A stretch of DNA of 64,000 nucleotides from Polynucleobacter kasalickyi (GTDB lineage: Bacteria > Pseudomonadota > Gammaproteobacteria > Burkholderiales > Burkholderiaceae), in the NCBI RefSeq assembly GCF_900176405.1, contig NZ_FWXJ01000001.1:359852-423851 (forward strand), written 5' to 3'. Made by a program: the position numbers and the translations under genes. Positions 6,984 through 14,922 of this stretch are shown here, in pieces. The notes under the pieces were generated by a model. That model was given only the letters and a program-made list of their open reading frames with translations, made no database searches and was not told the origin of the DNA. The stretch's first letter is position 1; every line of letters starts with the position of its first letter.

Positions 6984-8207
6984 TTAGTGCTTCGGGAATT
7001 TTTCTTTTTTCACAACGAGTTGCCAAAACTTGGTAAAAGAGGGGCAGAATTGATCGGGATTAGCTAAAAACCGATCCATCGGTTGCATCAAGGTATCGTT
7101 TGTTTTAGAAATTTCTAAAAGTAAATCGGCGTAATGAGGGTTGTAAGTATGTTGTACATCAATCCGAATCGATTTGTGAGCTTTTAAATAGGGGATCAGG
7201 ATCTTTTGCAAATCTCCTAATACGATCACATCACATAATTGCGAAAGACGATTTAAGACAAACTCCCAGCGCTGTTCTGACCAAGGAAATTCTTGAAAAA
7301 AAGGCGTGTGAAGGATGCCAAGTTGCACCTTTTGATCCCTAGTGCCTTTTAAATTCCAGGGGTGAACTAATTTGAAGTTGTTACTTTTACTCATATCAAA
7401 TAACTTCAAATCGGCGACTACTTGATATTTTTTTAAGAGGGCCTCAGGTGGCAATGATAGTAATGGAGGAATTTGAGTTTGCGTTTCGTTCCAAGTATTA
7501 TTTCTAGCTAATTGCTTGAGTACAAAAGAGTTATCAAGGATCTCGTTAGAGCGAGCAATCGCATCTAAGGCTTCATAGGATTGATCGAGAATGGAGTTGG
7601 TGCAATGCCATTCAACAGGCGCGTATTTTGTAATGTTCTCGGCATTAAAAAGGTAGGGCTTACTACTGAACGTACTTCCTACCCACTGCCAGGAAAGATG
7701 ATTGGACGCTAAGTCGCCATCTAAAAGATAACCATACATCCAATCGGCACAAGTACGCCAATGGATTTTACGGAAATGAATCAAATAACTAGCCAGCCAC
7801 ATCCGCGCATGATTGTGCAAATAGCCAGTTTCATATAAGGTGCTAATCGCTAAATCAATGGGCGCTAAGCCAGTTTTTGCTTGCAGAATATCTTTCGGCA
7901 AGGCAGCTTGATAGGTTACCTCAGGCAGAGCAGGGCGGATGTCCTGAAAGATGCCATTTCCTAGGTGACTCCAAACATGATAGTAGTACTCTCTCCAGCC
8001 AAATTCCGCATACAACTTATGTTGCGGAGTTAAACCTTGTTTTTTAAACTGAAAAACCAAGTTTGGCATCGACTCATAGCCATGGGTAATATAGGGTGAT
8101 AAGTAAGTAACTGCACCATTCAGAAAATTGCGACTAGTTTCATATTCTTGGATATTTACTTTACCAAGAATTCGCTCAAAAGATTTTGTATCAGGCATGA
8201 ATTGCAT
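6984..8207 (-). CDS. Photolyase/cryptochrome FAD-domain protein lacking the N-terminal antenna domain
   Basis: Residues about 25-210 match the FAD-binding helical domain of DNA photolyases: YLSPYITHG, FGWREYYYH, TGLAPIDLAI, GYLHNHARMWLAS, WMYGYLLDGDLASN and SWQWVGST (all lying in the usual order). The N-terminal alpha/beta antenna domain that normally precedes this is absent; the protein starts about 20 residues before the FAD domain. The C-terminal 150 residues (HPWNLKG, FPWSEQRWEFVLNRL, CDVIVLGD) look alpha/beta. Residues of the flavin pocket are present, so FAD binding is likely; DNA repair activity is not assured. It sits in the photolyase-rich leftward cluster. The start (ATG 8207, or 8198) lacks a good ribosome-binding site. 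Confidence 0.82.
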   Translation of the reverse strand: MQFMPDTKSFERILGKVNIQEYETSRNFLNGAVTYLSPYITHGYESMPNLVFQFKKQGLTPQHKLYAEFGWREYYYHVWSHLGNGIFQDIRPALPEVTYQAALPKDILQAKTGLAPIDLAISTLYETGYLHNHARMWLASYLIHFRKIHWRTCADWMYGYLLDGDLASNHLSWQWVGSTFSSKPYLFNAENITKYAPVEWHCTNSILDQSYEALDAIARSNEILDNSFVLKQLARNNTWNETQTQIPPLLSLPPEALLKKYQVVADLKLFDMSKSNNFKLVHPWNLKGTRDQKVQLGILHTPFFQEFPWSEQRWEFVLNRLSQLCDVIVLGDLQKILIPYLKAHKSIRIDVQHTYNPHYADLLLEISKTNDTLMQPMDRFLANPDQFCPSFTKFWQLVVKKEKFPKH

Positions 8208-8235
8208 AGGATCTACTTTAAAGGAGGGGACTCAG

Positions 8236-8940
8236 TTACCAAGGAATCGTTGAGCCATCGTAACTCAAAAAAATGGAAGGCGCTGTAACCGGGATACCGC
8301 TTAATGCGACGAGCATTTTAGCCGCCGCCTCGGCTGGAATTTGACCGGTTTTTTGGCTACCAAAAGGAGAGGATAAGCGACTTTTTACGGTGCCAGGATG
8401 CAGGGCAACGAAGCTGGTTTCCGGATGCGTTCGGCGCACCTCAATACCAGCAGTTTTAATCAGCATATTCAGAGCTGCTTTGGAGGCGCGGTAACTATAC
8501 CAACCACCTAATCGATTATCTTCAATGCTACCAACCTTGGCGGAAACACAAACAAAGAGGGATCTTTGTTTACTGAGTAAACGATGAAAGTGTTTGATGA
8601 TGAGGGCCGGACCAAAGGTGTTGACTTGAAATATCCTTTGTAGATGATCTAGCTGCAAAGCATCTAATTTTTTTTCAGGGGCAATGCCATCTTCATGCAA
8701 GATGCCCGTAGCCAAGAGAATTAAATCAAACGGCCCCTGCGTGAAAAGTTTACCGTAGGCGTTTTGGATAGATGATTCGTCAGTGATATCTATTGGAATA
8801 TCACTTGTACGTGAAACCCCAATGACTTGAGAGCAATGAGGATCCTTTTGCAAGGCTTCGAACAAAGCACTTCCAATGGCCCCATTGACACCAATCACTA
8901 AGGCTTTGTATGCAACCCCTAAAGTCTTTGAGAGAGGCAT
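8236..8940 (-). CDS. SDR-family oxidoreductase (C-factor-like)
   Basis: ATG at 8940 is chosen over an upstream TTG. The 234-residue product has a Rossmann fold: the glycine motif GVNGAIGSA near residues 17-25, LATGIL, NTFGP and the catalytic YSYRASKAA with Ser upstream in CVSAKVGS. It keeps the Tyr-x3-Lys pair. The compact size and PGTVKSRLSSPF phrase are like CsgA/C-factor-type short-chain dehydrogenases. The substrate is unknown. Its place between the photolyase-like gene and trhP, with gaps of 28 and 10 bp, points to the same transcript. Confidence 0.82.
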   Translation of the reverse strand: MPLSKTLGVAYKALVIGVNGAIGSALFEALQKDPHCSQVIGVSRTSDIPIDITDESSIQNAYGKLFTQGPFDLILLATGILHEDGIAPEKKLDALQLDHLQRIFQVNTFGPALIIKHFHRLLSKQRSLFVCVSAKVGSIEDNRLGGWYSYRASKAALNMLIKTAGIEVRRTHPETSFVALHPGTVKSRLSSPFGSQKTGQIPAEAAAKMLVALSGIPVTAPSIFLSYDGSTIPW

Positions 8941-8950
8941 CAACGCCTAC

Positions 8951-10249
8951 TTAAACTTCTAAGACCGTTATTTTCTCGAGTTTGGAACGAGGATCGCCTT
9001 GTACGTAACGAGCAATATATGCTGCACTCGTTTGACAAGGAATCTTGGCATATACCGTGTGACCTGCGCCTGGAGCTACTTGAATCGGTTTGCCATCCAA
9101 GTTCCACAATGCTTCAATGACGCAATCCGTATTGCCATTTGGTTCAATAATTTCCACCTTGTCACCAACGGCAAAACGGTTTTTAACTTCGATCTTCACG
9201 CCTTTAACGGGATCAATTTCTAAAACATTACCTACGTACATACTTCTACCAGAAATGGAAAAGCCTCTGAGGTAATTTTGATATTCATTATCGTGATGAC
9301 GTTGGTAAAAGCCATCGGTATAACCACGATTCGCAAGGCCTTCTAAATGGCCAAGTAAGACCGGATTAAATGGACGACCAGCTGCCGCATCTTCAATTGC
9401 TGCGCGGTAGGATTGGCAAGTTCTAGCAACATAGTAAGGAGATTTTGTTCGACCTTCAATTTTGACCGAATCAATCCCCATCGCCGTGAGCTTTTCAATA
9501 TGCTCAATAGCTCGCAAATCTTTAGAGTTCAAAATATAGGTGCCGTGCATATCTTCTTCAATTGGCATCAGAGCATCTGGACGATTACCTTCTTCTAAAA
9601 GATAAATGTCGCCAGTGGCATCTTCAGAGCCTGGGTATATTTTGTAATCCCATCTACAGGAATTCGTACAAGCGCCTTGATTTGGATCGCGGTGACTGAA
9701 GTAGCCTGATAATAAGCAACGACCTGAGTAAGCAATACAAAGGGCACCATGGACGAACACTTCTAATTCCATTTCGGGGCAATCTTGACGCACGGCGTCA
9801 ATCTCATCTAAAGACAACTCACGCGATAGAATAATTCTAGTCACGCCCACTTTATGCCAGAAACGTGCTGCGGCACCATTGACTGTATTCGCTTGAACGG
9901 ATAAATGAATCGGCATATCAGGGAAGTTTTCGCGAACCATCATAATGAGGCCAGGATCTGACATGATCAAGGCATCAGGTTTGAGCTCGATGACTGGACT
10001 GATGTCTTTAATAAACGTTCTGACCTTGCCACCATGCGGCAGAATATTGGAGACTAAATAAAATTGCTTACCGAGTTCATGCGCATGATTAATGCCCTCT
10101 GCGAGGACATTAATATCGCCGAAATCATTATTTCTTACGCGCAATGAATAGCGTGGCTGACCAGCATAAACGGCATCAGCACCGAATTCAAAAGCGGTTT
10201 TTAACATGGCAAGGCTGCCAGCAGGGGCTAAAAGTTCAGGTTTTTTCAT
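8951..10249 (-). CDS. trhP: tRNA hydroxylation protein TrhP (peptidase U32 family, YegQ-like)
   Basis: The 432-residue product opens with KKPELLAPAGSLAMLKTAF, the U32 signature. The cysteine-containing region VHGALCIAYSGRCLLSGYF and CTNSCRW (about residues 165-200) is conserved in the prephenate-dependent tRNA hydroxylation proteins TrhP. In E. coli TrhP (YegQ) makes 5-hydroxyuridine at the wobble position of several tRNAs. Length matches YegQ (about 450). The C-terminal part has the small beta-barrel domain (YVGNVLEIDPVKG onward). It is co-directional with the SDR gene. Older annotations call this a protease; no protease activity is implied. Confidence 0.88.
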   Translation of the reverse strand: MKKPELLAPAGSLAMLKTAFEFGADAVYAGQPRYSLRVRNNDFGDINVLAEGINHAHELGKQFYLVSNILPHGGKVRTFIKDISPVIELKPDALIMSDPGLIMMVRENFPDMPIHLSVQANTVNGAAARFWHKVGVTRIILSRELSLDEIDAVRQDCPEMELEVFVHGALCIAYSGRCLLSGYFSHRDPNQGACTNSCRWDYKIYPGSEDATGDIYLLEEGNRPDALMPIEEDMHGTYILNSKDLRAIEHIEKLTAMGIDSVKIEGRTKSPYYVARTCQSYRAAIEDAAAGRPFNPVLLGHLEGLANRGYTDGFYQRHHDNEYQNYLRGFSISGRSMYVGNVLEIDPVKGVKIEVKNRFAVGDKVEIIEPNGNTDCVIEALWNLDGKPIQVAPGAGHTVYAKIPCQTSAAYIARYVQGDPRSKLEKITVLEV

Positions 10250-10322
10250 AGGGCTAATTTTAACGCTTTTAGCCCCATTTTGTGCGCTTAGCTTTGTAAA
10301 ATCTCGAAAAAGCCAACAAAAA

Positions 10323-10637
10323 TTAGCTTAAATCGACAAAAACCCTACCATCTGAGACTTTTATTGGGTATGACTTCACTGCTTTTGAGGCTGGCTCGCA
10401 GGTAACGCGACCATCCCGAATGTCAAATCTACCCTGATGAAATGGGCATTCAATCTCAAATCCCTCTAAAAATCCATCCGACAAAAGGGCGTTGCCATGT
10501 GTACAAAGATTATCAGTACAGTAAATTTCACCATTAACGCTGTAGACGGCAAGATTTTTATCCCCATGCTCTACGCGAACCACTTCACCCTCAAAGGTAT
10601 CATCTAGGGACATTAAATCAGTATATTGTGCAGACAT
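10323..10637 (-). CDS. Rieske [2Fe-2S] ferredoxin
   Basis: The 104-residue product carries both Rieske ligand boxes: C45-T-H47 and C64-P-F-H67, spaced as in the ferredoxin subunits of ring-hydroxylating dioxygenases (NaphAc/BphF type). It has no signal peptide or membrane helix, so it is a soluble electron carrier. No dioxygenase or ferredoxin reductase lies nearby. It starts 4 bp after the stop of the iron-sulfur photolyase gene, so the two are almost certainly co-expressed; whether it passes electrons to that photolyase is an open inference. Confidence 0.9.
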   Translation of the reverse strand: MSAQYTDLMSLDDTFEGEVVRVEHGDKNLAVYSVNGEIYCTDNLCTHGNALLSDGFLEGFEIECPFHQGRFDIRDGRVTCEPASKAVKSYPIKVSDGRVFVDLS

Positions 10638-10641
10638 AAAT

Positions 10642-12171
10642 TTATAGTTCGTTGATTTTAGATAAGTTAATTTTAGCTTGGTTTTTAATGGCCACTAAAT
10701 CTTGAGGATCCATTTTCTTTAAAGTTTGATATGCCATCCCAATTCTAGGATTCTTTGCTAATTGCTCTTGATGGCGATCAAAGAAGTCCCAATATAGGGA
10801 GTTCATTGGACATGCATTCGCGCCTATTTTGGTTTTTACATCATATTGGCAGGTCTTGCAGTAATCACTCATCTTGTTAATATAAGCTGCGCTAGATACA
10901 TAGGGCTTGGTTGCGAGTAGGCCACCGTCAGCAAATTGACTCATCCCTAAAGTGTTAGGTAACTCCACCCATTCAAAGGCATCGATATAGATGCCAAGAT
11001 ACCACTGGTGTACTTGGTGAGGATTCAGGCCGGCTAATAAGGCAAAATTTCCTGTAATCATCAAGCGTTGAATGTGATGGGCGTAAGCGTGTTCTAGCGA
11101 TTGTTTGATGGTGACGGAAAGGCATTGCATTCTCGTTTCCCCAGTCCAAAACCAAGTAGGTAAATCTCGAGTATTGGATAAGAAATTTTGTAAGTCATAG
11201 CCTGGCATCTGTGACCAATAAACCCCCCTAATATATTCGCGCCAACCCAAAATTTGCCGAATAAATCCTTCCACCGCTGTAAGAGGAGCGTGTCCGGAAT
11301 GGTAAGCTGCCTCAGCGCGCTCAACCACTTCTAATGGATGTAACATTTTGGTGTTGAGAGCAAAGGATAAAAACGAGTGAAATAAACGCCAAGCATGGAG
11401 CGTCAGGGCGTCTTGAAAATCCCCGAAATAGGGGAGGCGATAAGTAATGAAATGATCAAGGTCTTTGAGCGCCGCAATACGACTCGTTGGCCAACGATAG
11501 GCTTGTTCTGCCGGTGTTCCAAAAGTTTTGATTTCGGCAGCTTCTATTTCTCGCCAGATTGCTGAAAGATCTTGGCTTGCTCTGTGATCTGCTGGCTCAG
11601 GGGGTTGTCCTTTATAAGGTTTACGATTTTCAGCATCGTAATTCCACTTGTCACCAATAGGCTTTTTGTCACCTGTAATGAGCATATTCCAATGTACGCG
11701 CATTTTTCGATAGAAGGTTTCCATGAGCCACTTTTTCTGGCCTTGAAACAATTCGGCAACTTCGCTGCGTGTCGTTAAAAAATGCTCTGCGTTAAATACT
11801 TGATGTCGGATGGTTAAAGTTTGGCAAAACTTATGTAATTGTTGATCTAAGCGATACTCATCTGGTTCGATATATTCGAAGGTGTCACACTGATAGTCTT
11901 GAAGTGTTCGATCTAGCCAAAAAGTTAATTGGTGATTGGCAACTGTTTTTAAGATGGGTAGATAAATCACCTGATGACCTTGGGTTTTTAATTCCTCGGC
12001 AAATTGGCGCATTGCGGCGAATATTCCCAATACCTTTTGGGCATGATGCCGGACATAATCAGTTTCTTGCCGCACCTCTACAAATAAATAATAGGTATCT
12101 GACTGAACGGTCTGAAACCAAGAGTGTTGACGATTGAGTTGATCACCGAGAATCAGTCGAAGTGTCTTCAT
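10642..12171 (-). CDS. phrB: Iron-sulfur bacterial (6-4) photolyase/cryptochrome (PhrB type)
   Basis: The 509-residue product opens with LRLILGDQLN and continues with the family patterns FVEVRQETDYVRHH, RQILGWREYIRG, HIQRLMITGNFALL and EWVELPNTLGMSQFADGG. Four cysteines at 350, 438, 441 and 454 fall at exactly the positions I recall for the [4Fe-4S] cluster ligands of Agrobacterium PhrB. Known members repair (6-4) photoproducts with FAD, a lumazine antenna and the cluster. Length is normal for the family. Its start codon overlaps the stop of the DUF2256 gene (TAATG), which implies translational coupling, and the Rieske ferredoxin follows after 4 bp. Confidence 0.93.
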   Translation of the reverse strand: MKTLRLILGDQLNRQHSWFQTVQSDTYYLFVEVRQETDYVRHHAQKVLGIFAAMRQFAEELKTQGHQVIYLPILKTVANHQLTFWLDRTLQDYQCDTFEYIEPDEYRLDQQLHKFCQTLTIRHQVFNAEHFLTTRSEVAELFQGQKKWLMETFYRKMRVHWNMLITGDKKPIGDKWNYDAENRKPYKGQPPEPADHRASQDLSAIWREIEAAEIKTFGTPAEQAYRWPTSRIAALKDLDHFITYRLPYFGDFQDALTLHAWRLFHSFLSFALNTKMLHPLEVVERAEAAYHSGHAPLTAVEGFIRQILGWREYIRGVYWSQMPGYDLQNFLSNTRDLPTWFWTGETRMQCLSVTIKQSLEHAYAHHIQRLMITGNFALLAGLNPHQVHQWYLGIYIDAFEWVELPNTLGMSQFADGGLLATKPYVSSAAYINKMSDYCKTCQYDVKTKIGANACPMNSLYWDFFDRHQEQLAKNPRIGMAYQTLKKMDPQDLVAIKNQAKINLSKINEL

Positions 12172-12305
12172 TATTTTGAACTTTTACGACACCGGTCTGA
12201 GCAATACTTCACTGAGTCCCAATCTCGCTCCCATTTTTTGCGCCACGAAAATGACAGTCCACAATGTTGGCATAATTTCGCAGGAAGGTCTGATTTTTTT
12301 CGCAT
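12171..12305 (-). CDS. DUF2256 small zinc-ribbon protein
   Basis: This 44-residue gene begins [16 protein letters not shown] and ends [15 protein letters not shown]. Cysteines 12, 15, 35 and 39 form two CxxC/CxxxC knuckles, and [10 protein letters not shown] between them is the DUF2256 hallmark. An in-frame ATG 6 nt upstream (12311) is an equally possible start; neither has a strong ribosome-binding site. The TAA stop shares its last A with the ATG of the photolyase gene. The family is uncharacterised but is known to sit next to cryptochrome/photolyase genes, as here. Zinc binding is inferred from the cysteines. Confidence 0.88.
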   Translation of the reverse strand: MRKKSDLPAKLCQHCGLSFSWRKKWERDWDSVKYCSDRCRKSSK

Positions 12306-12447
12306 TTTCATTTATTTCTATTTTACTCGTTCTACGCTGTATTTTTTTAGCGCCCATCAATTCTCGGGTTTCGAAAATAATCGTTCATAATGCTATTTTG
12401 CTGATGTAATACATCGCAAACGCTTTCAGAAAGAACTCAAGGATAAA

Positions 12448-13008
12448 ATGGCAATCAAGTCGGTAATTTATAAAGTAAACATTGGTATTGCAGATATCGA
12501 TCATGGTTATTATGCTGACCATGCTTTAACTATTGCCAAGCATCCTAGTGAAACGGATGAACGGATGATGATTCGTTTACTGGCTTTTGCGATGCAAGCA
12601 CACCAACTCGATACGATGTGTAATGGAGACGCAGTAATTGCATTTGGTCCAGGTTTATCAGATGCCGGCGAACCCGATGTCTATATTAAAGATTTTACCG
12701 ATCAATTTCAGGTTTGGATTGAAGTAGGTCAACCCGATGATCGAGCCATTATTAAGGCTTGTAATAAATCAGAGAAAGCATTTGTGTATGCTTACCAGCA
12801 TGCTTCACATGTTTGGTTTAAAGGGATAGAAACGAAATTGACCCGTTTAAACAACCTAGAAATTTATTACATCGACTACGAGCTTTCTGCCCAATTAGAG
12901 TCTATGGCCAAGCGTACCCTGCAACTCCAGGCAACTATTCAAGAGGGGCAGGTCATGTTTAGTGATGGTGATCGATCAATCGATATCACCCCCCAAAAGT
13001 GGCTTTAA
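12448..13008 (+). CDS. yaeQ: YaeQ family protein
   Basis: The 186-residue product has the whole YaeQ pattern: MAIKSVIYKVNIGIADIDHGYY at the start, ETDERMMIRLLAFAMQA, GEPDVYIKDF, WIEVGQPDDRAI KAC and SVDITP-like QKWL at the end. YaeQ adopts a PD-(D/E)XK nuclease-like fold; the E and K of IEVGQPD...K are kept. Its cellular role is not settled. AAGGA lies 8 nt before the ATG. It is divergent from the DUF2256-phrB operon and its last four bases overlap the 3' end of the SemiSWEET gene on the other strand. Confidence 0.92.
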   Translation: MAIKSVIYKVNIGIADIDHGYYADHALTIAKHPSETDERMMIRLLAFAMQAHQLDTMCNGDAVIAFGPGLSDAGEPDVYIKDFTDQFQVWIEVGQPDDRAIIKACNKSEKAFVYAYQHASHVWFKGIETKLTRLNNLEIYYIDYELSAQLESMAKRTLQLQATIQEGQVMFSDGDRSIDITPQKWL

Positions 13009-13268
13009 ATCTTAAAAAAGTCGATTCTAATTTTTAGATAAAGAATCGAGGTCGAGATGACTAAGGTAATTGCATTGGCAACCACCACAGGCCAACTTTC
13101 GTTGACATAGCCATACCAAACCCACAATGCTACGCCTAAGGTAAACAAGAGATACATGCTTAGTGAGATGCTAGATAGGTCTTTTGTTCTCCAAGAGTGG
13201 ATAGCTTGAGGGATGAACGCTGTGGTTGTGAGAAACGCAGCGCAGTAACCAATAATTGAGTTTGACAT
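13005..13268 (-). CDS. SemiSWEET sugar transporter-like protein
   Basis: The 87-residue product has three membrane helices and the PQ motif (FIPQ, Pro20-Gln21) at the end of the first helix, with IHSWRTKDLSSISLSMYLLF following, as in bacterial SemiSWEETs. These dimerise to make a sugar uniporter. It lies tail-to-tail with yaeQ (4-bp overlap). The 216-bp AT-rich region upstream probably holds its promoter and that of the divergent H-NS gene. Confidence 0.9.
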   Translation of the reverse strand: MSNSIIGYCAAFLTTTAFIPQAIHSWRTKDLSSISLSMYLLFTLGVALWVWYGYVNESWPVVVANAITLVISTSILYLKIRIDFFKI

Positions 13269-13485
13269 AATTTATTTAAACTATTTAAGTAAGAGATAGA
13301 TTAAAAGAACAATAACATTGTTTGCTATTAAGTTAATAATATTAAATTATTGATAGCAATATCATTAATATATTTATTAATGATATAAATTGCTTATATT
13401 CGAAGGTCTTTATTTTTTCTGATTAATGCTGCTTTGGTTTATACTATATTCTAGTTTTTAAAATTATTTAAAGCCAAGGATGATT

Positions 13486-13785
13486 ATGTCTTCAAAAATA
13501 CAGGAATTATTGAAACAAAAAGAAGCAATTGAAAAAGCAATAATCGAAGAAAAAGAACGTCGACGCTTTGAAGGGGTTGAAAAAATAAAGGCAATTTTAG
13601 AGGAATATGATTTAGAGATTAATGATATTTTCCCAAATAGAGTTTCTAAATCAAAAGGATCTGATTCTAGTATCAATAAAGTAGCCCCTAAATACAGAAA
13701 TCCTGAAAATGGTAATACTTGGACGGGTAGAGGAAAAGAGCCAACTTGGATTGCAGGTAAAGATCGCACACTGTTCCTTATCTAA
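13486..13785 (+). CDS. H-NS family nucleoid protein
   Basis: The ATG at 13486 is preferred to one at 13480 because CAAGG would otherwise touch the start codon. The 99-residue product has an N-terminal coiled-coil oligomerisation helix (residues about 3-30, rich in Lys/Glu) and the C-terminal DNA-binding signature KYRNPENGNTWTGRGKEPTW. This is the beta-proteobacterial H-NS/Bv3F type, which silences AT-rich and horizontally acquired DNA. Such small H-NS homologues are often multi-copy in Burkholderiales genomes. It lies in an AT-rich accessory stretch and is convergent with the next regulator gene. Confidence 0.9.
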   Translation: MSSKIQELLKQKEAIEKAIIEEKERRRFEGVEKIKAILEEYDLEINDIFPNRVSKSKGSDSSINKVAPKYRNPENGNTWTGRGKEPTWIAGKDRTLFLI

Positions 13786-13808
13786 GCAGACAATTCTAAG
13801 GGGTTAAA

Positions 13809-13843
13809 GGTTTAAAGGCTTATAAAATATGGGCCTTTAAACC
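13809..13843. terminator. Hairpin between convergent H-NS and regulator genes
   Basis: GGTTTAAAGGC (13809-13819) and GCCTTTAAACC (13833-13843) form a perfect 11-bp stem with a 13-nt loop, placed between two convergent stops. There is no long T-run on either side, so it is a probable two-way terminator with modest support. Confidence 0.55.
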
Positions 13844-13873
13844 AAGTAGTGAAGAAAATCAATATTATCAAGA

Positions 13874-14560
13874 TTAGTTGGTTGCCATATTCGTCATTAA
13901 CTCCTCAAAATAGATATAGTTTAAGTCTGGGTGAGATTCGTAATAGTCATCTTCATACTCAATTAATTCGGTATGATTAGAAATACAATCTGGGGTTAGC
14001 ATCATTTGCTGATCTTTCAATAAGTTAGTGGTTAAGAACCCCTTCTCTTCTTCGGTTAAAGAAATAGCCTCCTGATTTAGTGAGATAAACATTTTATTAA
14101 TCAATATTGGAATTTTTAATGTTTGGGCATTTTGACTTAGAAAATAAATTAATAGAATTTTTTCTAGGGAGGGTAGCCTGCTATCAATAAAGATTACATT
14201 CGGTTTTAGTTCTACCGCTAACATTAAGCCCTCTAAATAGTTAAAACTTGTCTTGAGTTCAAACGGCTTAATAAATCTAGATAAAATAGAAGATAAGTTC
14301 GCTTGATCCTCTTGATTGCGGTGAAAACTTAATAGCAAGTTTTCTTTTTTTGAGAGGTAATCAAATAATTGTTGACGATCATTGAGCATATTTTGTAGGG
14401 ATGCTACGAGGATCCTACGGTGCCCACCTCTAGTTTTCCAAGCTAATAACTCGCCTGATTCCACCATTTTTTGGACAGTGCCCAACGAGACATTTAGCAA
14501 CTCAGCAGATTGTTTGGTGCTGATATATTTTTTATTCAGGTTTTCGTCAAATTGATTCAT
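13874..14560 (-). CDS. MerR/excisionase-like regulator with receiver-like C-terminal domain
   Basis: The 228-residue product starts with a helix-turn-helix of the excisionase/MerR type: YISTKQSAELLNVSLGTVQK, then MVESGELLAWKTRGGHRRI (residues about 11-52). The C-terminal part (about 78-190) reads as a receiver-like alpha/beta domain, with LKPNVIFIDSRLPS holding an Asp where response regulators are phosphorylated. The N-terminal acidic pair of true receivers is not seen, so it may be a pseudo-receiver. It is divergent from sucA, with an inverted repeat between them, and may control the TCA operon (inference). Confidence 0.7.
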   Translation of the reverse strand: MNQFDENLNKKYISTKQSAELLNVSLGTVQKMVESGELLAWKTRGGHRRILVASLQNMLNDRQQLFDYLSKKENLLLSFHRNQEDQANLSSILSRFIKPFELKTSFNYLEGLMLAVELKPNVIFIDSRLPSLEKILLIYFLSQNAQTLKIPILINKMFISLNQEAISLTEEEKGFLTTNLLKDQQMMLTPDCISNHTELIEYEDDYYESHPDLNYIYFEELMTNMATN

Positions 14561-14632
14561 GTTTTGTTTCTTTGGTTGAAAACTTAAATATAACTATTTG
14601 ATAAAATTAAATGAATCAGAAGAATCTGAAAG

Positions 14633-14656
14633 ATTTGTAGGATTTATCCTACAAAT
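14633..14656. promoter_or_regulatory. 24-bp inverted repeat between regulator and sucA
   Basis: ATTTGTAGGAT (14633-14643) and ATCCTACAAAT (14646-14656) are perfect 11-bp arms separated by TT. It lies 73 bp upstream of the MerR-like regulator start and about 270 bp upstream of sucA. The near-perfect dyad with a tiny spacer is typical of an operator for a dimeric helix-turn-helix protein. No T-run follows, so it is not an obvious terminator. Confidence 0.5.
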
Positions 14657-14922
14657 TCTCCAATCAAGAATCAGGTCTTACTAAGGTTTACCCTAATAAT
14701 GTACCCACTTGAGCCTTTTTTTCCCTCAAATATTTTTTTGTTTCAATAAATGAATTAAAATCTGAATCAACTGAAGTCTATATTCATTGATTTAGAGTGT
14801 TCTAAATATTGTTTGCTTCAGCTGTTTTAGTTTTTTATCGCAATCTGTGCGTCGGTGGAGCCGAAGAGCAGATGGTTTTCAACCCACTTCATTTCGGAAT
14901 ACCCGAGGAAAAGGTGAGCAAT

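Noticed and set aside
12124..12409. Two rightward frames (88 and 77 codons) near yaeQ
   Set aside because: They are antisense to the DUF2256 gene and the start of phrB, and have no ribosome-binding site.
14809..14922. Upstream extension of sucA by 38 codons
   Set aside because: MMKSYQ at 14923 matches the family start and follows a good ribosome-binding site; the extension has no family similarity.
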